From: Streptomyces sedi
GTDB taxonomy: Bacteria; Actinomycetota; Actinomycetes; Streptomycetales; Streptomycetaceae
DNA: 64,000 nt
Direction of reading: 5' to 3'
NCBI RefSeq assembly: GCF_006335015.1
Contig: NZ_VDGT01000012.1
Coordinates: 1 to 64,000 of the forward strand
The position numbers and the translations under genes were made by a program. Of the stretch, positions 1 to 7,813 are shown in pieces. Within the stretch, counting starts at the first letter, position 1, and each line of letters starts with the position of its first letter. The notes under the pieces were generated by a model. It saw nothing but the letters and a program-made list of their open reading frames with translations. It was not told the DNA's origin and did no database searches.

Positions 1-82
1 GGACTACGACACCCAGCGGCGCACCGTCAAGGAGAGCGGCGCCTGGTACCGGGACACCGTGCGGCTCACCCGCGGAGGCTAG
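1..82 (+). CDS. GH1 beta-glucosidase, C-terminal fragment
   Basis: Only the last 26 codons are in the window; the gene starts upstream. The residues include DYDTQRRTVKESG followed by WYRDTV, which is the characteristic end of glycoside hydrolase family 1 beta-glucosidases (final barrel strand and helix, pattern VDYxTQxRxxKxSxxWY). GH1 enzymes of this type cleave cellobiose and other beta-glucosides in the cytoplasm. The importer at 5.4-8.7 kb is of the type that delivers such sugars. Family assignment from so short a tail is an inference but the motif is distinctive. Confidence 0.75.
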   Translation, partial: DYDTQRRTVKESGAWYRDTVRLTRGG

Positions 83-133
83 TGCCCGACACGGCACCCT
101 GGCCCGACGGGCACCGTGCCCCGTTCCCGCCCG

Positions 134-179
134 ACGGGGGCGCCTTCCCGGTCCGACCGGACCCGGAAGGCGCCCCCGT
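134..179. terminator. Bidirectional terminator hairpin between convergent genes
   Basis: Arms at 134-148 and 165-179 are perfectly complementary (15 bp, beginning ACGGGGGCGCC). After one mismatch the stem continues with 5 bp more (150-154 with 159-163) around a GACC loop. It lies between the stops of the GH1 gene (+) and gnd (-), so it can serve both. There is no T-tract, as is usual in high-GC actinobacteria. Confidence 0.8.
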
Positions 180-186
180 TCCGCGT

Positions 187-1623
187 TCAGCCCCGCCGCT
201 CCGAGCGGTCCTCGCCCCAGAGCGTGTGGAAGTCGCCCTCCCGGTCGACCCGCCGGTAGGTGTGCGCCCCGAAGAAGTCGCGCTGCCCCTGGATCAGCGC
301 CGCCGGCAGCCGCTCGGCGCGCAGCGCGTCGTAGTACGCCAGCGCCGCCGAGAAGCCGGGCGCCGGAACGCCCAACTCGGTGGCCCGGGCGACCACGTGG
401 CGCCACGCGTTCTGCGCCGACCGCAGGTCGTCGGCGAACAGCTCGTCGGTCAGCAGCGTCACCGGCGCCTCGCCCTCGCCGAAGGCGCGACGGATGCCGT
501 TGAGGAACCGCGCCCTGATGATGCAGCCCCCGCGCCAGATCGCGGCCACCGACGCCAGGTCGATGTCCCAGCCGTACTCCTCGCTGCCGGCCTGGATCAG
601 CTGCCAGCCCTGCGCGTAGGCCACGATCTTCGAGGCGTACAGCGCCTGTTCGACCTGGTCGGCGAAGCGCGCCGCGTCGTCGGGGTGCAGCTCGGGGCGT
701 TCGGGCCCGGGCAGCGCGCGGGCCGCCTCGCGCAGCCGCGCGTGCCCCGAGAGCCCGCGCGCGAAGACCGCCTCGGCGATCCCGGAGACCGGGACGCCCA
801 GGTCGAGCGCCGACTGGACGGTCCACCGCCCCGTGCCCTTCTGCTCCGCCTGGTCCAGCACCACGTCGACGAACGGCTTGCCGGTGTCGGCGTCCGTGTG
901 CGCCAGCACCTGCGCGGTGATCTCGATCAGGTACGAGTCCAGCCGCCCCTCGTTCCAGCCGCGGAAGATCTCCGCGATCCGGGCCGGCTCGTAGCCGGCG
1001 ACCCGGCGCAGCAGGTCGTACGCCTCGGCGATCAGCTGCATGTCGGCGTACTCGATGCCGTTGTGCACCATCTTGACGAAGTGTCCGGCGCCGTCCGGCC
1101 CGATGTGGGCGCAGCACGGCTCGCCGTCGACCTGGGCCGCGATGCTCTCCAGCAGCGGGCCCAGCGCCTCGTAGGACTCCCGCGAGCCGCCCGGCATGAT
1201 GCTCGGCCCGTGCAGCGCGCCCTCCTCGCCACCGGAGATCCCGCACCCCACGAAGTGCAGGCCGCGCTCCCTGAGCGCGGCCTCGCGGCGGCGGGTGTCC
1301 TCGTAGTGCGCGTTGCCCCCGTCCATGATCATGTCGCCGGGCTCCAGCAGCGGCACGAACTCGTCGATCACCGCGTCGGTGGGGGCACCCGCCTTGACCA
1401 TCACCACGATCCGGCGCGGTCGCTCCAGCGAGGCGACGAACTCCTCGGCCGACTCGGCGGGAACGAACGCGCCCTCGTCGCCGAACTCCTTCACCAGCTC
1501 CCGCGTCCGGGACGCCGTCCTGTTGTGCACGGCGACGGTGTGGCCGTGCCGGGCGAGGTTGCGGGCGAGGTTGCGGCCCATCACCGCCAGCCCGGTGACC
1601 CCGATCTGCGCCTGACCAGTCAT
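187..1623 (-). CDS. gnd: 6-phosphogluconate dehydrogenase, decarboxylating
   Basis: The 478-residue protein has the full length of the classical dimeric enzyme. It oxidatively decarboxylates 6-phosphogluconate to ribulose 5-phosphate with reduction of NAD(P)+ in the cytoplasmic pentose phosphate pathway. The N-terminal Rossmann motif GLAVMGRNLARN is at about residues 10-21, the MIMDGGNAHYEDT segment follows near residue 100, and the substrate-binding SGGEEGALHGPSIMPGG loop near 130-146. The all-helical C-terminal domain is complete and ends with the usual QRDFFGAHTYRR motif. The ATG has an upstream AGGGGAG about 10 nt away. The gene converges on the GH1 gene and is followed upstream by an aldo/keto reductase gene on the same strand. 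Confidence 0.97.
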   Translation of the reverse strand: MTGQAQIGVTGLAVMGRNLARNLARHGHTVAVHNRTASRTRELVKEFGDEGAFVPAESAEEFVASLERPRRIVVMVKAGAPTDAVIDEFVPLLEPGDMIMDGGNAHYEDTRRREAALRERGLHFVGCGISGGEEGALHGPSIMPGGSRESYEALGPLLESIAAQVDGEPCCAHIGPDGAGHFVKMVHNGIEYADMQLIAEAYDLLRRVAGYEPARIAEIFRGWNEGRLDSYLIEITAQVLAHTDADTGKPFVDVVLDQAEQKGTGRWTVQSALDLGVPVSGIAEAVFARGLSGHARLREAARALPGPERPELHPDDAARFADQVEQALYASKIVAYAQGWQLIQAGSEEYGWDIDLASVAAIWRGGCIIRARFLNGIRRAFGEGEAPVTLLTDELFADDLRSAQNAWRHVVARATELGVPAPGFSAALAYYDALRAERLPAALIQGQRDFFGAHTYRRVDREGDFHTLWGEDRSERRG

Positions 1624-1628
1624 CTCGG

Positions 1629-1646
1629 TTCAACTCCCCTGTTGAA
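1629..1646 (-). promoter_or_regulatory. Stem-loop presenting the gnd ribosome binding site
   Basis: On the minus strand TTCAAC and GTTGAA form a perfect 6-bp stem whose 6-nt loop is AGGGGA, the purine-rich Shine-Dalgarno sequence of gnd (start at 1623). The ribosome binding site would be displayed in the loop. Pairing is seen directly; a regulatory role is inference. Confidence 0.4.
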
Positions 1647-1757
1647 TGGCCCCGACCGGACAGCTCCGGCCGGGACGGAACGCTCGACGAAACCCCCGGG
1701 CGGCGCGGCGCCGTGGCCGCCGCGCGCGTGGGTCTCCGGGGTCCGGTACCGGCCGGC

Positions 1758-2588
1758 TCACATCTCCTCGTGGTGGTCGGGATCGCCGCCCAGCCGTCGG
1801 TGCGGGCGGTCGGCGACCGCGGCCATCTCCTCGGCGTCGAGCGAGAAGCCGAAGATATCGATGTTGGTGCGCCGACGCTCGGGATCGGCGGACTTGGGAA
1901 TCGGCACCGCCGCCAGCTGGAGGTGCCAGCGCAGGATCACCTGGGCCGGGCCCACCTCGTGCGCCCGCGCGATCTCCCCGATCCGCGCGTCCTGAAGCAG
2001 CGTGCTGCCCCGCCCCAGCGGGCTCCAGCTCTCGGTGACGATGCCCTGCCGCGCGTGGAACGCCCGCGCCTCCTCCTGGGGGAGGAGCGGGTGCAGCTCG
2101 ATCTGGTTGACCGCGGGCACCACCCCGGTCTCCTCGCGCAGCCGCGTCAGCTGCGCGGGGGTGAAGTTGGAGACGCCGATCGAACGGACCAGGCCGTCCT
2201 CCCTGAGCTTGGCCATCGCCCGCCAGGAGTCGACATAGCGATCCACGCTCGGGTTGGGCCAGTGGATCAGATAGAGGTCCACGTACTCCAGGCCGAGCCT
2301 GGTCCTGGACTCCTCGAACGAGGCCAGCGTCTCCTCGTACCCGTGGTGACGCCCCGGCAGCTTGGTCGTGACGACCAGCTCCTCGCGCGGCACCCCGGCG
2401 GCGGCGATGCCGCGCCCGACGCCGGTCTCGTTGCGGTAGTTGACCGCTGTGTCGATCAGTCGGTATCCCTGGCCGATCGCGTCCGCGACCGAGCGTTCGG
2501 CCTCCGCGTCGTCCAGCGGGTAGGTGCCGAAGCCCACGGCGGGCAGCGGGTGGTCGTCGTTGAGGGTGTGATGGGGGGCGGCCGGCAC
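1758..2588 (-). CDS. Aldo/keto reductase
   Basis: The 276-residue NADPH-dependent reductase belongs to the small monomeric AKR family (2,5-diketo-D-gluconate reductase/AKR5-like length). The catalytic tetrad is visible in order: Asp and Tyr in DTAVNYRNE, Lys in TTKLPG, His in LYLIHWPNP. The NADP-binding IPKS-x-xPER motif lies near the C terminus. The open frame runs far upstream, but the GTG at 2588 is preceded by GGAGGAG at good spacing, and the protein there starts VPAAPHHTLNDDHPLPAVGFGT, as expected for the family. The substrate cannot be predicted. It lies upstream of gnd on the same strand with a 134-bp gap, so it is not clearly an operon. Confidence 0.92.
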   Translation of the reverse strand: MPAAPHHTLNDDHPLPAVGFGTYPLDDAEAERSVADAIGQGYRLIDTAVNYRNETGVGRGIAAAGVPREELVVTTKLPGRHHGYEETLASFEESRTRLGLEYVDLYLIHWPNPSVDRYVDSWRAMAKLREDGLVRSIGVSNFTPAQLTRLREETGVVPAVNQIELHPLLPQEEARAFHARQGIVTESWSPLGRGSTLLQDARIGEIARAHEVGPAQVILRWHLQLAAVPIPKSADPERRRTNIDIFGFSLDAEEMAAVADRPHRRLGGDPDHHEEM

Positions 2589-2969
2589 TGCTCCTCCTGC
2601 GGTTGGTGGACCGATCCTCCCGTGGCCCGCTCTGGGGGCGGTCACGGCGCGATCATGTCGTGCCAGCGTAGCCAGCGGGCGCCGCGCGGGGGGCTCGCCA
2701 TGCCCCGGGTTCGGCCGCGCGGAAGGGCGAACGGCACCGGCACGCCACCGACCGGGACCGGGGAGCGGCCCGCGGCCCGCCGGCCCGGGCCCGGCGGTGA
2801 CCGGAGAAGGCCGCGACCCCGCGCGGTGGTGACAAGAACATGACGAAATGATGGTGACGCGCGTCAACCGGGCACGGGCGGAGAAGAATCCTTTCGTCCG
2901 AACCACCGCACCACACCACGGGATCGCCGCCCCACCGGCGGCCCACCGCACCGAGGAGAGTCCCCCCAC
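2589..2969. other. Intergenic region between divergent genes (381 bp)
   Basis: No convincing gene. It holds the 5' regions of the leftward aldo/keto reductase and the rightward endonuclease. A locally AT-richer stretch at about 2829-2860 is the likeliest promoter area. On the minus strand a TTGACG hexamer overlaps a GACGCGCGTC palindrome, but no good -10 box follows at the right distance. The endonuclease has GAGGAG about 9 nt before its ATG. Confidence 0.4.
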
Positions 2970-3788
2970 ATGCGTCCCATCCCCGCCGGCCGCGCGCTGG
3001 CCGTCTCGGCCCTGGCCGCCGCCCTCACCGTTCCGCTGCTCACCGCCGCCTCCGCCACCGCGGACCCGGCCGCGCCCTCCACGCCGGGCGCCGCCGACTT
3101 CGACGACGCCTACTACGCGGACGCCGAAGGGCTCAGCGGAGAACCGCTGAAGGACGCCCTGCACGGCATCATCAGCTCCGACGTCACCACCCTGACCTAC
3201 TCCGAGGTGTGGGACGCCCTCAAGGTCACCGACCAGGACCCGGCCGACCCGGACAGCGTGACCCTGCTCTACACCGGCGAATCCCGCGCCGCCGACGCCA
3301 ACGGCGGCAACGTCGGTCAGTGGAACCGCGAGCACGTCTGGCCCCAGTCGCACGGCGACTTCGGCACCTCGCCCGGCCCCGGCACCGACCTGCACCACCT
3401 GCGGCCCAGCGACGTCCAGGTCAACAGCGACCGGGGCAACAAGGACTTCGACGCCGGCGGCACCGAGTCCCCCCGCGCCCCCGGCAACTACACCGACGAG
3501 GACTCCTGGGAGCCCAGGGACGAGGTCAAGGGCGACATCGCCCGCATGGCGTTCTACATGGCGGTGCGCTGGGAGGGCGGCGAGGGCTTCGCCGACCTGG
3601 AGGTCAACGACACCGCGGGCAACGGCTCCGTTCCCTATCTCGGCCGGGTGAGCACCCTGCTGGAGTGGCACGAGCAGGACCCGCCGAGCGCCGAGGAGCA
3701 GGCCCGCAACGACACGGTCTTCGAGGACTTCCAGGGCAACCGCAACCCGTTCGTCGACCACCCGGAGTGGGTCGCCGAGATCTGGTGA
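2970..3788 (+). CDS. Secreted endonuclease I / HNH-type nuclease
   Basis: The 272-residue extracellular nuclease is of the endonuclease I (EndA/BsnB, PF04231) type, which degrades DNA and sometimes RNA using a metal-bound beta-beta-alpha site. A classic Sec signal peptide covers residues 1 to about 31 (two Arg, a hydrophobic Ala/Leu core, then ATA before DPAAP). The catalytic core is plain: WNREHVWPQSHG (His base), TDLHHLRPSDVQVNSDRGNKDF (metal ligands and second His) and a C-terminal DHPEWVAEIW segment typical of the family. The start is the ATG with GAGGAG upstream. It is a single gene with no partner immunity protein nearby; a nutritional or biofilm nuclease is likely. Confidence 0.93.
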   Translation: MRPIPAGRALAVSALAAALTVPLLTAASATADPAAPSTPGAADFDDAYYADAEGLSGEPLKDALHGIISSDVTTLTYSEVWDALKVTDQDPADPDSVTLLYTGESRAADANGGNVGQWNREHVWPQSHGDFGTSPGPGTDLHHLRPSDVQVNSDRGNKDFDAGGTESPRAPGNYTDEDSWEPRDEVKGDIARMAFYMAVRWEGGEGFADLEVNDTAGNGSVPYLGRVSTLLEWHEQDPPSAEEQARNDTVFEDFQGNRNPFVDHPEWVAEIW

Positions 3789-3870
3789 CCCGCCCGGGCT
3801 GAACGCCGACTCCGGTGTCGGTGGCGCGGCCACTCCATGGCGCGGGGCGCGCATGGAGCAGACTGGGGGC

Positions 3871-5106
3871 ATGGAACTCCAGATCACCGCCACCGACCCG
3901 GAGCACCCCACGACGCTGCTCGACCTGCCGTGGGACGTCTCCCTGGTGGACTGGCCCGAGGAGCATCTGGTCTCCCTGCCGCGCGGCATCTCCCGGCACG
4001 TGGTGCGCTTCGCGCGCGCCGGGGGAGAGGTGTTCGCGGTCAAGGAGGTCGGTGAGTGGGCGGCGGTCAGGGAGTACGCGCTGCTGCGCGACCTCGACCG
4101 CCTCGCGGTGCCCGCGGTCGACCCGGTCGCCGTCGTCACCGGCCGGACGGACGCGCTGGGCGGCCCGCTGGAACCGGTGCTGATCACCCGGCAGTTGAAG
4201 GGCTCGCTGCCGTACCGTTCCATGTTCGAGACCACCATGCGGCCGACCACCATCAAGCGGCTGCTGGACGCCCTCGCCGTGCTGCTGGTCCGGCTCCACC
4301 TGGACGGCTTCGCGTGGGGCGACTGCTCGCTGTCCAACACGCTCTTCCGCAGGGACGCCGGCGCCTATGCCGCCTATCTGGTGGACGCCGAGACCGGGCA
4401 GATCCAGCCACGGCTGACCCGGGGGCAGCGGGAGTACGACCTGGAGGTCGCCCGGGTCAACATCGCCGGCGAGCTGATGGACCTGGAGGCCGGAGGCTCC
4501 CTGCACCCGTCGGTGGACCCGGTGCTCTTCGGCGAGGAGATCGTCACCCGCTACGGCGAGCTGTGGCACGAGCTGACCCGCACCTCGGTCTACCCCCGCG
4601 ACAAGAAGCACTACATCGACCGCCGGATCAGGCGGCTGAACGCCCTCGGCTTCGACGTGGCCGAGATGCAGATCCAACGCTCACCCGACGGCGACCACGT
4701 CACCTTTCTGCCCAAGGTCGTGGACGCCGGCCACCACCAGCGGCAGCTGCTGCGGCTGACCGGTCTGGACGCCGAGGAGAACCAGGCCCGCAGCCTCCTC
4801 AACGACCTGGAGACCTGGATGGCCGGCCAGGACGACTACGCCCCCGGTGACCCGTTGGGCGCCCGGCCCGAGGTGCTCGCCCACCGCTGGGTGCGCGACG
4901 TCTTCCGCCCGGCCGTGCGCGGGGTGCCGCGCGAACTGCGCGAGGGCATCGACACCGCGCAGATCTACCACGAGCTGCTGGAGCACCGGCTGACACTCTC
5001 CGAACGCGCCCAGCGCGACGTCGGCATGGACGTCGCCACCGAGGACTACGTCACCCGGGTCCTCCCGCACCGCCCTCCGGGCGAGCCGGCGCTGCCCACC
5101 GAGTAG
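3871..5106 (+). CDS. DUF4032 protein with kinase-like N-terminal domain
   Basis: The 411-residue protein has the layout of DUF4032 proteins. An N-terminal lipopolysaccharide-kinase-like (RIO/Kdo-type) half contains FAVKEV (ATP-binding Lys), a catalytic-loop-like HLDGFAWGDCSLSNTLF and DAE in VDAETG, the DFG equivalent. The C-terminal DUF4032 half follows, from about residue 220. Molecular role unknown; phosphotransfer is inferred from motifs. I chose the ATG at 3871 over the in-frame ATG at 3853. Homologues start M-LQI-AT-PEHP, and CAGACT lies 7 nt upstream of 3871 as a -10 box, suggesting a leaderless mRNA. Single-gene unit. Confidence 0.85.
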   Translation: MELQITATDPEHPTTLLDLPWDVSLVDWPEEHLVSLPRGISRHVVRFARAGGEVFAVKEVGEWAAVREYALLRDLDRLAVPAVDPVAVVTGRTDALGGPLEPVLITRQLKGSLPYRSMFETTMRPTTIKRLLDALAVLLVRLHLDGFAWGDCSLSNTLFRRDAGAYAAYLVDAETGQIQPRLTRGQREYDLEVARVNIAGELMDLEAGGSLHPSVDPVLFGEEIVTRYGELWHELTRTSVYPRDKKHYIDRRIRRLNALGFDVAEMQIQRSPDGDHVTFLPKVVDAGHHQRQLLRLTGLDAEENQARSLLNDLETWMAGQDDYAPGDPLGARPEVLAHRWVRDVFRPAVRGVPRELREGIDTAQIYHELLEHRLTLSERAQRDVGMDVATEDYVTRVLPHRPPGEPALPTE

Positions 5107-5245
5107 GTCAGGTTCCGGTCCGCCGACGGGTTCCGGGCCCCCTTCCCGAAAGCCTTCCGGTCACCCGTCGTTTCCCGGTCGCCGACGGCCCGTCAGCAGG
5201 GGCGTCAACACTGCTGAATTATGCGGGAGTTCTTCCGTTCACTTC

Positions 5246-5275
5246 TTGACACCGGCTGGGCTCGGGCGTCAGGCT
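5246..5275 (+). promoter_or_regulatory. Promoter of the sugar ABC importer
   Basis: A consensus -35 TTGACA at 5246-5251 is followed after 18 bp by CAGGCT at 5270-5275. Transcription would begin near 5282, directly in front of the palindromic operator at 5285-5298, leaving a leader of about 100 nt before the ATG at 5383. Confidence 0.6.
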
Positions 5276-5284
5276 CCACAGCTA

Positions 5285-5298
5285 TGGGACCGCTCCCA
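5285..5298. promoter_or_regulatory. CebR-type (LacI family) operator
   Basis: TGGGACCGCTCCCA differs at one base from TGGGAGCGCTCCCA, the published CebR box of streptomycetes, which represses cellobiose/cellotriose uptake genes. It overlaps the predicted transcription start, the classical roadblock position. A second, weaker palindrome, GGGAGTCGATTCCC at 5307-5320, lies 8 bp downstream. No LacI-family gene is in this window, so the regulator must be encoded elsewhere. Confidence 0.65.
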
Positions 5299-5382
5299 CC
5301 CGTCTCGGGAGTCGATTCCCCACCACCCGGCACGGGCTTGTCACGGCGTCCGAGGCGAGGGCCCCGGCGCGAGGAGGACCGC

Positions 5383-6693
5383 ATGGCCAGTAACCGTAAG
5401 CGCTTCCGTTCCCGCTGGGGGGTCGCCGTCGCCGCGGCCCTTCCACTCGTGCTGGTCGCGGGGTGCTCGACCAGCAGCGGCGGAGGGGGCGGCCGGTCCG
5501 ACGACGGTGACGTCACCATCTCCATGGGGCTCTTCGGGGTCATGGGCTTCGAGGAGACCGGCATCCTCGACCGCTACGAGGAGGAGAACCCCGGCGTCAC
5601 CATCGAGGCCGAGGTCGCCGGCGACGAGCAGACCTACTACACCGCGCTCCAGACCCACCTCGCCGCGGACAGCGGGCTGAAGGACATCCAGGGCATCGAG
5701 ATCGGCCGCGCCAAGGAGATCGTCGACACCCGGGCCGACAGCTTCGCCGACTTCTCCGAGACCGCCGGCACCGACCACTTCCTGCCCTGGAAGCTCAACC
5801 AGATGACCACCCCCGACGGCCGGGTGCTGGGGCTGGGCACCGACATCGGGCCGATGGCGGTCTGCTACCGCAAGGACATGTTCGAGGCGGCCGGGCTGCC
5901 CACCGACCGGGAGGAGGTGGCGGCGCTCTGGGAGGGTGACTGGGCGCGTTACGTCGAGGTCGGCGAGGAGTTCATGGCCAACACCCCGGACCCCGACCTC
6001 TCCTACATGGACAGCTCGTCCGGGCTCTTCAACGCGATGGTCTACGGCAGCTCCGAGCAGTTCTACGACACCGAGGGCGAGCTGATCTACGACGAGAACC
6101 CGGCGGTCCTCGACGCCTGGGACCTGTCGACGGAGGCCGCGACCTCCGGCATGACCGCGGCGCTGCGGCAGTACCAGCCCGAGTGGGACCCGGGCCTGGC
6201 CAACGGCACGTTCGCCACCGCCGTCTGCCCGGCCTGGATGCTGGCCCACATCAGCGAGAAGGCCGGTCCGGACAACGCGGGGAACTGGGACATCGCCAGG
6301 GCCCCCGTCGGCGCCAACTGGGGCGGCTCGTTCCTCTCCGTGGTGGAGGACAGCCCGGTGCGCGAGGAGGCCATGGAGCTGGTGGCCTGGCTGACCGCGC
6401 CCGAGCAGCAGGAGTACATCTTCCAGGAGCTGGGCAACTTCCCGTCCTCCAACGAGGCCATCGACTCGGACGGCGTGACGGGCACGACCTCCGAGTACTT
6501 CAACGACGCCCCGATCGGGCAGATCTTCGGCGCCGCCGCGCAGGAGATCCCGGACGAGCAGGTGCTCGGCCGCAAGGACGGCACGATCAAGGACGCCTTC
6601 ACCCAGGGGCTCCAGCTGATCGAGTCCCAGGGCCGCAGCCCCGACGACGCCTGGAGCGCCACCGAGGACAACATCGCCCGCGCCATCGGCTAG
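5383..6693 (+). CDS. Sugar ABC transporter substrate-binding lipoprotein (CebE-like)
   Basis: The 436-residue family 1 extracellular sugar-binding protein is anchored to the outer face of the membrane. Residues 1-28 form a lipoprotein signal with a basic start, hydrophobic core and lipobox LVAGC; a Gly/Ser linker follows. The mature part has the fold-typical start VTISMGLFGVMGFEETGILDRYEEENPGVTIE and many aromatic residues for stacking sugars. The ATG at 5383 is preceded by GAGGAGG; an upstream in-frame ATG at 5221 precedes the promoter and is not used. It is the first gene of a binding protein-permease-permease unit. There is no ATPase gene, as expected for MsiK-dependent importers. Cellobiose-type oligosaccharides are inferred from the CebR-like box and general resemblance to CebE. 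Confidence 0.88.
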   Translation: MASNRKRFRSRWGVAVAAALPLVLVAGCSTSSGGGGGRSDDGDVTISMGLFGVMGFEETGILDRYEEENPGVTIEAEVAGDEQTYYTALQTHLAADSGLKDIQGIEIGRAKEIVDTRADSFADFSETAGTDHFLPWKLNQMTTPDGRVLGLGTDIGPMAVCYRKDMFEAAGLPTDREEVAALWEGDWARYVEVGEEFMANTPDPDLSYMDSSSGLFNAMVYGSSEQFYDTEGELIYDENPAVLDAWDLSTEAATSGMTAALRQYQPEWDPGLANGTFATAVCPAWMLAHISEKAGPDNAGNWDIARAPVGANWGGSFLSVVEDSPVREEAMELVAWLTAPEQQEYIFQELGNFPSSNEAIDSDGVTGTTSEYFNDAPIGQIFGAAAQEIPDEQVLGRKDGTIKDAFTQGLQLIESQGRSPDDAWSATEDNIARAIG

Positions 6694-6728
6694 GACGACC
6701 ACTCCGGAACCGTCCGCCGGGACACCTC

Positions 6729-6753
6729 CCGTCGGGACCCCCCGTCCCGACGG
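6729..6753 (+). terminator. Intercistronic hairpin after the binding-protein gene
   Basis: CCGTCGGGAC (6729-6738) pairs perfectly with GTCCCGACGG (6744-6753) around a CCCCC loop. It sits 36 nt after the binding-protein stop and 91 nt before the first permease. A partial terminator or mRNA-stabilising structure here would give more binding protein than permease, a common arrangement in such operons. Confidence 0.65.
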
Positions 6754-6844
6754 ACGGTCAGGGCGCCTCGCCCGCGCCCGCCCCGGGGGCCGCACGCCGG
6801 CCCCCGGGGAAACCCGCGCCACCTAGGAAAGGACCTGCCCTGCC

Positions 6845-7798
6845 GTGGCCACCACCACGTCCGAGCGCGGGGCCGGGAAGCGGCGTCGCTGGCGCGACCT
6901 GCCGCACCGCCTCGACTTCCGCGTCGCGCCCTACGCGTTCATCGCCCCGTTCTTCGTCATCTTCGCCGCCTTCAGCGCCTACCCGCTGATCTACACCTTC
7001 TGGGTCTCCCTGCACCGCGTCGAGCTGGCCACCATGGACAAGATGGAGTGGCTGTCGCTCGACAACTACACCGCGCTGTGGAGCGACGACCGGTTCTGGA
7101 ACGCCCTGGCCAACACGATCACCATCGGCGTGCTCTCCACCGTTCCCCAGCTGCTGATGGCCATGGGTCTGGCCCATCTCCTCAACTACCGGCTGCGCGG
7201 CTCGGCGTTCTTCCGGGTGGCCGCGCTGACGCCCTACGCCACCTCGGTCGGCGCGGCGGCGCTGGTCTTCACCATGCTCTTCGAGCGTGACTTCGGGATG
7301 ATCAACTGGGGTCTTGGCCTGTTCGGTTTCGACAACATCGACTGGGAGAGCGAGAAGTGGCCCGCCCAGATCGCCATCTCCTGCATGGTGATCTGGCGTT
7401 GGACCGGCTACAACGCCCTGCTCTACCTGGCCGCGATGCAGGCCATCCCCGCCGAGCGGTACGAGGCCGCCGCGATCGACGGTGCGTCCCGCTGGCAGCA
7501 GTTCCTGCGGGTGACCATCCCCGGGATCAGGCCGACCATCGTCTTCACCATCGTGCTGTCCACCATCGGCGCGACCCAGCTCTTCGGCGAGCCGCTGATT
7601 TTCGGCCAGGGCGTCAACGGCGTGACGGGCGGGGCGGACAACCAGTACCAGACGCTGGGCCTGCTCCTCTACGAGGAGGGCTGGCGCAACTACCAGATGG
7701 GCCGGGCCGCCACCGTGGCGTGGGCGATGTTCCTGCTGCTGATCCTTCTCTTCGTGCTGCACCGCGTGCTTCGGCGCGTGCTGTCCCGCCGAGCCTGA
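6845..7798 (+). CDS. Sugar ABC transporter permease (MalF/CebF-like)
   Basis: The 317-residue inner-membrane permease has six predicted membrane segments, the first after a basic, Arg-rich N terminus (residues about 1-30). The cytoplasmic EAA loop, which docks the ATPase, is visible as ERYEAAAIDGASRWQQFLRVTIPGIRPTI. It starts with GTG, with AGGAAAGGA upstream. It forms the heterodimeric channel with the next gene product; the ATPase (probably a shared MsiK) is not encoded here. Confidence 0.93.
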   Translation: MATTTSERGAGKRRRWRDLPHRLDFRVAPYAFIAPFFVIFAAFSAYPLIYTFWVSLHRVELATMDKMEWLSLDNYTALWSDDRFWNALANTITIGVLSTVPQLLMAMGLAHLLNYRLRGSAFFRVAALTPYATSVGAAALVFTMLFERDFGMINWGLGLFGFDNIDWESEKWPAQIAISCMVIWRWTGYNALLYLAAMQAIPAERYEAAAIDGASRWQQFLRVTIPGIRPTIVFTIVLSTIGATQLFGEPLIFGQGVNGVTGGADNQYQTLGLLLYEEGWRNYQMGRAATVAWAMFLLLILLFVLHRVLRRVLSRRA

Positions 7799-7813
7799 CT
7801 GGAGCGCCACGAG

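Noticed and set aside
1758..4340. An 860-codon minus-strand open frame
   Set aside because: Only the first part from the stop (to GTG 2588) is the aldo/keto reductase. The rest is the antisense shadow of the endonuclease and DUF4032 genes, with Gly/Val-rich composition typical of high-GC shadows.
5221..5382. Upstream ATG 5221 as start of the binding lipoprotein
   Set aside because: It precedes the TTGACA promoter and the CebR-like operator, and would bury the lipoprotein signal.
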